Positions 34,883 to 44,760 of a DNA stretch of 64,000 nucleotides are shown one piece after another. A program made the translations under genes and the position numbers. Origin of the DNA: Edaphochlamys debaryana. Lineage: Eukaryota; Chlorophyta; Chlorophyceae; Chlamydomonadales. A model generated the notes under the pieces. That model did no database searches. It saw only the letters and a list, made by a program, of their open reading frames with translations, and was not told where the DNA came from. The stretch is from the NCBI GenBank assembly GCA_016858145.1, contig JAEHOE010000009.1, forward strand, positions 1,550,001 to 1,614,000. Direction: 5' to 3'. Positions within the stretch are counted from its first letter, which is position 1, and each line of letters opens with the position of its first letter.

Positions 34883-37800
34883 TCACAACGTGCCGGGTTG
34901 TGGTCCAGGCTGTGGAGCAGGGCAGCCGTGCACGTGCCGATACAGGCGGTCAACCTGGGCAGGCGAGGGGGGAGGGGGCGGGGTATGAAGCAGACGTGCA
35001 ACGACAGCAATTGCACGAGGGTGGGGTGGGGTGGGGTTGGTGGACCATGCTCGGCGGCAACGCTGCAGGCCGGGGCCTCGTTCCTATCGCTGGGGGCCGG
35101 GGAAAGCGGGCATGCCGGGACCCAGCCAGCCCTGCCCCCACGTGCGTTGCCCCTGCACGTCCACTGCCCCCCCCCCCCATAGACCCTGATCAACCCTTGC
35201 CTGCAGCGCATCCCAGCTTCTCCTCCCGGCTTCCTCTCCCTGCTTCTGCTTCCTCATCGCCCCCTGCCCCCTGACCTCCCTCATCCTCAGGTACCTTGGG
35301 CTACCACAACAGCACCTGCTTCCCCCCTCATGGGCCCCGCCCACCCCCATGCCCGCCGCTACCTCCCCCTCCCTACACGTGCCTCTGCAACCCCCCTCCC
35401 TCCATGCCCCCTTCCCTTCCCTTCCCTCCCTCACCCTCAGGTAGTCGAGCACCTGCTGGGCGGTGTAGCCCCCCGGCGCCCACAGCCGGAAGCCCGTGAA
35501 CTCGACCGTCTGAACGTGGAGAGGAGGCAGTCGGAGAGACGGAAGTAAGGCGGAGGGGAAAGCAGGGGAAAGCGGGGGAAAGCAGGGAAAAGCAAGACGA
35601 CTACGGCATCGTGGGCACAGGCGACGCGCCGCAGCGCGGGGGGGGGGGCATGGGGGGCCAGGCGGGGCATGGGGCCGTCAAGGGACACCGCCCCCGGCCC
35701 CCCATGCACAACAGCACGCTGGGTTTCCAGGGGGGTCAGTCGTGGAGAGGGGCACACAGGCTGCTCTCGTGGGCAGGCACGACAGGGCCGGAGGTCGCCC
35801 CACGAGAGGTCCCACGCGGATGTGGCAGAGTGAGAGCGCGGGGCGGGGCCGGCAGCTCACGAGCTCCACGTGGGGTGCCACGGCTCGAGGCCAGGCCACG
35901 CATCTCACGCACCAATGCCCGTTAACTGGTCCCGCTAGCCTGGGCTCGCCTCCAACTTTGCTCGAGTCCCCTTCGCTATGCCCTGCTTTCTTGATTTCCT
36001 TGACTTCCCTCCCTAAAACCCCCCGGTTTACCTTGGATGCGAAGTAGTCCAGGTCAGGGCTCATGGCCACTTCCAGGAGCTCCCTGCGGGGCGAGGGGGA
36101 TTGGGGTGGGGTGGGGTGGGGTGGGGTGGACGGGCTTTGACGAGAGACTCAAGCCGCGAGGGGCCAAGTCGTGGGATGGAGCGGGGGCGGACGCGGTCGG
36201 GCCCAGGTTAGACCACAGGCGGGGACGCCGCAGGCAGGTGGGTACCGCTGACGGGAGGCCCTCTAGCATGCGTGGTGGACTTGGCCCAAGGAATGGCCCA
36301 GCAGTGGGCAGGGGGCTACCGCGGGCGGGAGGCTGGGAAGCAGGGATGGAGGGCTGCGTGGGGCTCGGGTGAGGAGCACATACGGTGTCCTTAGCGCAAC
36401 TCGAGGTTTGGGCCCTGCTGCAACCCTGCGCGCCGCCTCATCACGCATCCCAATCCACACCTCCACACCACCGCCCCTTCCCCAAGCCCCCCTGCCCCCG
36501 CGCCCACCGCCCTGTGCGCTTACGCAGCCCTCGCCCGCAACTCCCTGCCCCCTCCCCGCTCCTCCCCCGGCCCCCTCTGCCCCCCACCCACTCGTACAGC
36601 CGCCGCGGCCACCTGCCCACGTGCCGCCCCCTCAGCAGCAGCATGGCGCAGCAGCTCTGGAAGGCGGAGGCAGGCACCTGGTGCCTCTCCAGGATCTCCT
36701 TGAGCGCCTGAGGAGGGAGGGGGCAGGGGAGGGCACGGCGCGGAGGAGGAGGCCGTGAGGGCAGGGCACAGAAGAGGGGGTCGGAATCTGGGTACGGAAC
36801 TTGATGCCGTTTGAGGATCGCCTGAGCGAACGAGCAAGAGAGGGTACGGAACGGAGGAGGGGGCAAGAGCAGCGAGAGGCGAGGAACAAGGGGGCAGGAT
36901 TAAGGCGAGGGAGTATGGGCAAGGTCCGGAGAGGGTGTGGAGTGGCCGGGGCCACTTCCACCCCACGGCGTTCCCAGTCCGCATGACGTTACGCTGGAGG
37001 AGGTTGCGAGCGCAAGAGCAGGGCACGCAAGAGACACACGCGTGTGAACTAGCGGGCCAGGGACCGGAGGAGAGGGCAGGCTGGGCGGGGCCGCGGACTT
37101 GTCATGCCATGGGGGGCGGTATATCGCTGAGAGCATGGACGCAGAGGGAAGCGCCAGACGATGCCTGAAAGAGTCACAGCACGAGGCCATACAGCCGCCA
37201 TCGCCTTTCCCACCACAAGTCATTTCCAGTCCCTAGGACGGGCCCCGAGGGCGGCCCGTGTCCGCCGGCCTCCCCACCCCACGTCGTTCCCAGGCCCAAG
37301 GACGGGCCACTCACCTGCCCCGTCCGGTCGTGCTCCCGGCTGTGGGCGTTTGCCGGATAGTCCGACTGCGGCGCAGTTCCGTTGGCAGGGCCGAGCGGCA
37401 CTGCGCCGTACGACGTGATCGCCATGCCGTACGGTCCCGGTACGGCGACGTTCTCGTACCGCACGTCGTACTGGCCGTGGTGGTGCAGCCCGCCGCCGTC
37501 CTCGATGTCGTTTGCAGCGGCCGCCAGGTCCGCGCGAAGCGCGCATGAGTCATCGCGGCTGAGGGTAACAAGGTACGGTACGGTACGGGGAAAATGCACA
37601 GCGGCAGCCAGCCTTAGGAGGCAACGGCAGCCAGCTTTCGGAGGATGCATGCGGCAGGAAGCGGGACGCCAAGGGCCCGAACCGCGGCCAGACGAGGGAC
37701 CGGAGGATGGGCGGCCGTGGTTGTCACTAGGGGATCATGCTGCCGACGCAGCATGGCATGAAGGACTTCAAGCCAACGAGGCGGATGCGGGGCCCTGGAC

Positions 37801-40478
37801 GCACACGCACCTGTCGAAGGGGCACCAGGGGGCTGCGTTGCGGGAGCACATGAAGGTCCCACAGCAGCCTGGGAGGGAGGGGGGGAGGAGGGGGAAGGCA
37901 CGAGGGCGGGAAGGGGCAGTGAGAGGGGGGCAGTAGGACGTGGGGAGGCGGGACGTGGGCGGGTGCTGCTCTGCGGCTGCCCGGCGGTGCGGGGGAGGGC
38001 GCAAGCCTGGCCAGCTCAGGAGAGGCAACAGGGCAAGCTGCGAAGGGGTGACCTTGTCGCATGTGCGGCTGTACTGCTCGTGTACGGCTGTACGGCTGTA
38101 CGGCACGCACCCTGCATCCAGGGCTCTACGCAGCCGGAGCTGAGGGTGACTGCCATGTCGGCGAACCTGAGCGGGGGGCCGTGGGGGGGGGGGGCGGCTT
38201 TGGCCTGACTCGAGTCAAGCGTTGTTAGGACATCCCCCACCCCACGTCCCCACCCCGCACCAAGCGCCTCTCACTCTTTCCTTACACCCTCCTTACCCCA
38301 TTACCAGCCCTTGATGCGCTGAGCTCTATGTCCTAGCCTCCGGCAGCCGAGCTCGAGGCAAGCCATCCACCACACCACCACCTCACCCTCCCGAAAGCCC
38401 ACCCACCCACCCACCCACCTCTTCAGCGCGTCCGCCTCCCCCCGTGTGAGTGACGCCACCGGCTTACTCGCATGCCGCCCGCCGTGACCGTGGGCGTGCG
38501 CGCGCGCGGGGGAGGGGACAGCGGCGGCCCCTTCCGCACCATCCTCGTATGCACCTGCAGCGGGCTTGGCCACAGTAGCAGCAGCCGAGCGCACCAGGCG
38601 CCGTCCAATCAGCTTGCGGCTGCTGCGCCAGCCGTTCGCACCATCCTCCTTGCCCTCAGCCCGTTGCTCCCCGGCCTCGAACCCGCTCCCCTCTTGCCCC
38701 TCGCCCTCGTCCTCCCCCTCCTCTTGTCCCTCCTCCTCCTCCTCCCCGACCCTCGCACCGTCGTCGCCTTGCTGCCCGCCCCTGTCCCCTGCCTCCCCCG
38801 CCCGCGCTCCCTCCTCTGCCTCTATCTCCGCGCCCTCCTCTTCCCCGTGCCCCTCGCCCTTCGCCGCTCCCCTCCCCCCCTCCCTTTCCACGTCCTCCTC
38901 TTCCCCCTGCCCCTTCACCTCCCCCTCGCCCTCCCCCTTCCCCGCCCCTCCCGCCGCCTCCAGGGCCGCTCCCCGGCAGTAGGCCCGGGCCCGCCGTAGG
39001 AAGGGGCCGCACAGCGAGTGCCACGACGCTGGGCCATGGTCGTGAGCCAGCAGGAACACCTGGGGGGGGCAAGGGCGGGTGAGTGGGTCTGGGGTTCAAA
39101 GAGCGGGGCTGGGGGAGGGGGAGGGGCGTGAGGGCCCGGGATACGAGGGAGGTGTGCCTGGTGCGCCATACCGCACCGTGAACTGGGCCGACCTGATACG
39201 TCGGCCCCCTCCAGCTGGTCGTGGTTGCTCCCAGTCTCCCAAGCCACGCCTCCCTCCCCCCTCCCCCCTCCCCCCTCCCCCCTCCGCCCTCAATCACAAG
39301 GACCAGGGGCAGGGCTGAATTCCTCCCGGTCCCCCGGGCCGCACAAAACCAGGCAGGGCTGAATTCCTCCCGGTCCCCCGGGCCGCACAAAACCATGCAG
39401 GGCTGAATTCCTCCCGGTCCCCCGGGCCGCACAAAACCAGGCAGGGCTGAATTCCTCCCGGTCCCCCGGGCCGCGCCTTCCTCCCCCCACACGCACACGC
39501 CTGTGACACAGACGCACAGTACCAGCCACACACCTGGGGCAGGGCTGAGTCGCGCCCAGTTCCCCGTTCCAGACCGCACCTCCCCCCCACTCGCATTAAG
39601 CCATCACGCCCGGGCAAACCCGGAGACACACGACGGGGAGGCATAACCGCTGCCACTTTCCCAGGCCCGCTTCCCACCCCTCAAGCACACCCCTGGGGCA
39701 AGGCGCACTAACACCCCCCACCCCGCCCCAACAGAGCCTGAGCCAGCCACCTGCGCAGCCACGCACCTGGGGCAGAGCGTCGTAGTGCGTGACCAGGTGG
39801 TGAAGGTACACGGCGCTCTCGCGGCCCTTGTTGGGGAGCAGGGGGGCCACGTGGAGGCGCATGCCGCACGCCAGCTGGCCGGCAGCTGCCGCCAGCTCCG
39901 CCGCCAGATCGCCATCTGGGTCGGGCGTGCGATGGTATACGTACACGTGGGCCCCTGTCAGGCCCAGGTGGGCTGCGTTCAAGGGGGAAAGGAAGAGGTG
40001 ACGCGGGAGGGGGAGGGGGCAGGGGCAGAGGAAGGGACATCGGGTTTGGTTGGTGGTTGGTGGAGGTGAAGACGGTGCAAGGACGGAGCAGCCTATGGTA
40101 GCAGCGGTGTGAACGGGGCATGGGGTCTTAGCTCTTGTGCCGGCCCGTAGCGGTCGGGCTCCCGCGGTCTGCCGAGGGGGCTACAGCCCTGGCCCCACCT
40201 AGCCACGGCAGGAGCTGGTGGGGGTCCGCGCGTGTTGTCGACACGACGACGTGCATATCACCGTCCGCAAGCGGAGGAGACTCGCAGCCCCAGTGCGGCC
40301 CATCGCTAGCTGTGGCGTGTCGCGCGGAGGCTGCTGCCGCGCCAAAAGCGAGGATGGCGAGAACAGTAAGCGGAAACTTCCGCCACACGGCGCCGTCGTT
40401 AACGCAGGTTGGCTTTCCACCGGCCTCGCGAGCGGGAGTCTTGTGCTGCTCTGCACTCTGACAACGGCGAACGGCCAT
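34883..40478 (-). CDS. DUF3431-family protein with N-terminal membrane anchor
   Basis: Ten exons on the minus strand: 40199-40478, 39767-39972, 38419-39059, 38111-38166, 37811-37868, 37315-37558, 36588-36707, 36032-36079, 35435-35509, 34883-34954; 599 aa, all phases matching. Residues about 32-52 (WRKFPLTVLAILAFGAAAA) form a signal anchor. The following domain resembles DUF3431: VVVSTTRAD...LLPWL, HVYVYHRTPD, NKGRESAVYLHHLVTHYD, then VFLLAHDHG...W, RFADMAVTLSSG, and near the end AFQSCCAMLLLRG...W. Members are presumed lumenal or secreted and have no established reaction; a glycosyltransferase-like fold is only a guess. Exon 3 inserts about 150 residues of Glu/Gly repeats and a His/Ala stretch into the domain. 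Exon 6 inserts Tyr-rich sequence built from GTAC words. The intron 7/8 border is the least certain. Confidence 0.8.
36101..36129. repeat. GGGTG/GGGGT short tandem repeat
   Basis: TGGGG units repeated about five times, in the intron between exons 7 and 8 of the DUF3431 gene. Confidence 0.75.
39311..39475. repeat. 44-bp minisatellite, about 3.75 copies
   Basis: Units start at 39311, 39355, 39399 and 39443. Each begins AGGGCTGAATTCCTCCCGG and ends with GCACAAAACC plus AGGC or ATGC. It lies in an intron of the DUF3431 gene. The copies are almost identical, so the array is young. Confidence 0.9.
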
Positions 40479-41886
40479 GGCCGGTCCGACAGCCCCTCTG
40501 CGCTACATTTCAGGTTGCCAGTAAGCTCAGTGGAAATTGGACACACGTAAATCAGTTGCGCGTTGAGGCGTAGTTCGGCAGCTTTCGCACTTTCCCGCCA
40601 CGGCCGGTCGGCGGTCGGTCGTGCCCTTCGCGCTAGGCTTTCTCCAGCCCCCCACGTGTTTCCCCTTGACTCCCGGCCCACAGTTTCCCACAAGGTTCCC
40701 CTCTACCCCCCCCCCCCCCCCCCCCCCCCCACGAAGTTACGCCCAGTAAGCCCTTGATCTCCCGGTCCTGTCCCAAGGATGCGCAACCAATCGCGCATTC
40801 AGGCGTAGTCGGCAACGTCCCGCCACGGTCCCCCGCCCCGTGCCCCCCTTGGCACCCCTAGCACGTAGTGCCCCCCCCCTTCACACACACACATCACCTC
40901 CCGATCCTCCCCGTAATTCAGTCATGGCGTTGCACTAACATCACCTCTATGCAGTCTCTGGTCCAGGACCTTTGCTTGCAGCCAGGGGTAGCCCTCTCTT
41001 GTTCTTCCTCCTGCTCTTGTTTGAGTTGTCCCAGCCACCGCAGCCCTGTGCCTCAGCTGCCTCAGGTTATCCGCGTCCGTTCAACACCAAAGGACACAGT
41101 GGCACTTGTCCAGCCCGTCGGGGATGCTTCATGGGGCGCATGGGGCGGCGACCATGGCCTGCCACGGCGGCGGCATCACAACACCGATACCCCGACGCGC
41201 ACCCCCTTGCCTGTGCTCGGACTGATACGGCAGCGCCACTGACTCTGGGGCGGGTCGATCCGCCCGTGTCAAGCAGCCTCAGCGTGAGGCATCTATTTGC
41301 CCGCCGTTAGGCGCGTGCCCGTTACCGTGTAGCACAGCACGCTTCCACACCACACGCCAAGCCTTATGTTGATATCCTCTTGTCTTTGCGGCCTTCAACA
41401 AGGAAGAGAGGTTTTGTGGTGGCCGAGCGCCCGCGCAGCTTCGTGCGTCCCGTTGTCGGCGTTGTAAACTGAGATGACTTCTTGTTAAGCCGCTCCATAA
41501 ATAGCGATGCTGGCCTGCGTGTCAAGCAGTCTATTGTGTTCAGTGTGATACATCCGAACCGCGGCCTTACGCAGTCGACCACTAGCGCTGTTTCTTTGCG
41601 TGACGGGTCGCCAGATGGCGATGTGCACCAGCAGCCGCTCTTCGCGGCTCCTAAAAGTCGCTGTTACTGTGTTCGTCGCGGCTCTTGTTGTGAAGGACAT
41701 TGGGCGCGCTGAAGGCAAGCGGGGCGTCGCGTTTCAGGGTCGTCCTGGATAACACATGCAGGACCAAAAAGGCATCGCTGTGCAGCCGACTACAGCGCTC
41801 AACCAATAGTGCGGGTATCAGCAAGTCTAGGCGACCGTCGCCAACTGTTGCACATCCATCCCACCACCACCCGTGTGTCCCCTCAG
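40479..41886. other. divergent upstream region of the DUF3431 gene and the Cys-rich gene
   Basis: Contains a run of about 25 C at 40706-40730 and probably the unresolved 5' exon(s) of the plus-strand Cys-rich gene. A hydrophobic segment (PLLFFLLLLFEL, about 40990-41025) is followed by a phase-1 GT at 41066, which would join in frame to the exon at 41887 and could be its signal peptide. No in-frame ATG precedes it, so this stays unproven. Confidence 0.4.
40706..40730. repeat. poly-C tract
   Basis: About 25 consecutive C. The length in the assembly may be unreliable. Confidence 0.9.
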
Positions 41887-44031
41887 GGCGGTCCCCCCCG
41901 AGCCCGCCGCCACCATCGCCCCGCAAGATTCAGTCATGCAAAACGTGCTGGGTGCTGGAAATCAACGGGCCAGACGGCACGCCGGCCTCCTCGACCTGGG
42001 ACTTCCTCGGGTACAAGAGCTGCGCCTACGAGGGCTGGTCCTCAAACCCCGCCGACAACCCCTTCCCAAACTGTTGCGCCAAGTTTGCCCACTACCTGCT
42101 GCGCGACTTCAACAGCACGTACTCGTACACCTCGTCACCGTACGACAACGATACGCCTGCCAAGGATCTGCTGACCGTGTCCAACCTGTCCGTCACATGC
42201 TCCAAGACATCCCTTCACATGTGCGGAACCGTCACCAGCGACCGCCTCGGCAAGGATCTGCTGCCGTACATGGACCCGACCGACAATGAGAACTGGATGT
42301 TCTCGATGACGGACACCTGGTGGGGCCCGTTCGACAACACAGACGACAGCGTGAGCCCGGGGCGTGCTGGGACCAGGAGGACTGGAGGGCGCACAAGAGA
42401 GGGGGGCGGGACCGAACAAGCCATGCCGCCAGGACTCCGGAGGTCACGCCAACTGGCCGGATGCGCTGTTAGCTGACATGCTTCCGAATCTTCCCGGTTC
42501 TTCATTTCCTCTTCCTCAAATGCCCTCCCGCGCCCCTCCCCGCCCCCCCCTTCACACACACTCCAGTGCCCCATGGCCATGGTCAACTCCACCGCCCGCG
42601 TCCACACCGTGCGCCCCAGCACCGGTGCGGCCGACGCCAGCTGCTTCCCAACCGACAGCAACCTGCCCATCAACTGCGGCATGAGCACGCGCCAGGAGCT
42701 GGCGGAGTCGTACGGAAGCCCGCTCTTCCCCCTGGAGAAGTGAGCGCGTGTTGACCGCCTGTGCCGAGCCCCTGACGCCGCCGCCGCCTCACGCCACCCC
42801 ATGAGACCACACCCTTGCAGCCCTCAGGGCCTGGACCTTGACTGGGTCCTCCCTCACCTGCGTTGACGCGCTGCCACCCTGCCTGCCGTCATACCAATCC
42901 TTTGCCCCTGCTGCCAGGTGCGATGCCAGCCCCGGCGCCACCCCCTTCAAGGCCGAGCCCTACCTGGAGGTGGTGCGGGGCGCCAACGTCAGCCACGACT
43001 GCGTGCAGCTCAACCTCGCCAAACCCACCGACCCCAAGGTGCGTGCGTGTGCGACGCGCGATAGATGCGTCGTACCTCCACACGTCAAGCCCTCTACCGT
43101 ATCCGGCGGCTAAGCCTTCCGTCACGCCGCCCTGACCCTCCCTGCCCCCTGCCTCTTGCTCGACTGCCTCGCCCAGAGCGCCTGCGGCAAGGCCAGTAGC
43201 CTGAACAAGGTGTCGTTCTGGCTGGACGGAGATAACCCCGAGCTGGTGGACTACATCAAGCAGGGCGGCGTGTGGCTGCGGACCAAGGACAGCCGGGGCG
43301 CGTACCAGTTCGCCAAGAAGCTCAGCGGTAAGCGAGTGGAGGGCATGTGCGCGGCCCCCGTCTACGTGCTCCGCCCCTTCTCATACATCATGCCCCCGCT
43401 GGCCCCACGCTGTCGTAGTCTTTGCGCTGGCCCTTCTCGCTGCATGCATTGCACTTGACTTACTTCAAACCCACCTCACGTATCCCTCCCCTGCAGTGTC
43501 CTGGTCGACCAAGGATAAGAGCGTGCTGTACGCCCGGGGCCTGAAGCTCAAGGCCTCGGACTTTGCCGCCAAACAGCCCCAGATCTGCTTTGCCCACGGA
43601 AACGAGTCCTGGGAGAACATCTGGGTCAAGACGGTGAGCGGGCCGCAGACGCACTGATTGCGTGCCGCCTGAGCCGGTCTGCGCATGCATGGCATTGTCA
43701 ACAAACCAGTCGCCTAGCTACCTAAATGCTCACATGCTCCCGTGCTGCGGCCCAACCCGCCCTGCCTGTGCAGAAGGACGGCCTGGGCTACCTGTGGACG
43801 GCGCTGTACGACAGTACGGGCACGTGCTGCCCGGTGAGCCGCGGCGCCGCCTGGGAGGGGGAGCAAAGCTTCGTTGGGAGCATGTCGGTACATGCACGGA
43901 GCCTTGAGGCCATGGCGGCCACGAGCGAGGCATCAATCCGTGCGGCATTGTACGTCTCCGGCTCCTGTACTCACGCAGCCCTACGTACCTCTCGCTTAAC
44001 TCTGCAGGCCTGGTACTCCAACCGCTTCTAA
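41887..44031 (+). CDS. secreted-type Cys-rich protein with Pro-rich start (5' end unresolved)
   Basis: Seven consecutive exons fit in phase: 41887-42350, 42567-42739, 42918-43038, 43177-43327, 43497-43633, 43774-43833, 44008-44031, giving 375 residues plus an unresolved beginning. The first exon begins SPPSPPPPSP, a hydroxyproline-rich-type spacer as in volvocine cell-wall glycoproteins. It then has SCKTCWVLE, several paired Cys (NCCAKF, LHMCGT) and N-glycosylation-type sites (NST, NLS, NVS). The C-terminus is TGTCCP then AWYSNRF. Even Cys spacing and the lack of charged clusters fit an extracellular, disulfide-bonded protein. Pherophorins share a Pro-rich spacer and a CCP ending, but I cannot confirm membership. 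The acceptor at 41886 is phase 1, so an upstream exon must exist. Confidence 0.65.
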
Positions 44032-44164
44032 GCCATGAACTGGACGCCTGGAGCTTTGGAATGGAGCTCTGAGCCGGGGCCCATGGGGCCATGGCGCCAA
44101 GGGCGCCAGATTGTATGTGAAGTCTGGGTAGGATTGCTTAGACGGGCGGGCGCATCCCAACTGC

Positions 44165-44200
44165 TGTCGAGAACCAGGGGTGCTCACCCCTGTCGAGAAC
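44165..44200. repeat. palindrome flanked by a 10-bp direct repeat
   Basis: TGTCGAGAAC at 44165-44174 and again at 44191-44200 flanks CAGGGGTGCTCACCCC. The core resembles the hairpin at 18410-18434. Confidence 0.75.
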
Positions 44201-44564
44201 TGACCGCATAGCATCCATTTATCAGCACCACTGCTGCGCACGTATCACCAGGTACTGAGCAGTACTGCCTTTCAGCAGCCATCTTGCAGCTTGTGTGAAA
44301 CAGTCCATTACTGGCCAGATTGGCTCGGCCACCTTCGAGGGACATGTCCGGTTCCTGACGGAAGGCTGGCCGGGCAGTACTTGTCTTCATAGATTCATCA
44401 GCTGCATCTTGGATCCTATTTACCGTTAGGCCTGAGTGCTCGTACTGGCCAGCGTCCATACGCTGGTGGCGTGTGTGCAAGGGCGGCGTGTCAAGCCAGG
44501 GTGGTGCAGAGCCTGACGGCTGCCAGCCCCAGTGGGGCTCAGCCCCAATATCCGACATCTTTGC

Positions 44565-44569
44565 TTACA
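44565..44569 (-). terminator. TGTAA polyadenylation signal of the methyltransferase gene
   Basis: Lies 192 bases beyond the stop codon on the gene strand. Confidence 0.5.
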
Positions 44570-44760
44570 GTGCGGCCCGCGGCCCCGTCCTCTGTAATCA
44601 GCATCAGCACGCCTCACCCTCGCCCCCGCCCGCTCTTGCGTCCCTGAACCTGCACCACACGCTGACATAACAACTTCCGGGTACCACTGGCCCCGAACTT
44701 GAACATGCGCGCCGGGCAATCATCACCAGCTGCTTCTGACATGCAAGGCCAAGCGGAGCT

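Larger units (their letters stand above)
44032..44760. other. convergent intergenic region
   Basis: Candidate polyadenylation signals of the flanking genes cross each other: TGTAA at 44593-44597 on the plus strand and TTACA at 44565-44569 (TGTAA for the minus-strand gene). The transcripts may therefore overlap. A small palindrome flanked by a 10-bp direct repeat lies at 44165-44200. Confidence 0.5.

Noticed and set aside
34130..35182. 350-aa plus-strand frame
   Set aside because: Pro/His/Arg-rich with no motif, overlaps the well-supported last exon of the minus-strand DUF3431 gene, and no phase-matched neighbours were found.
39311..39475. Possible CRISPR-like array
   Set aside because: Units are directly adjacent with no unique spacers, so it is an intronic minisatellite in a eukaryotic gene.
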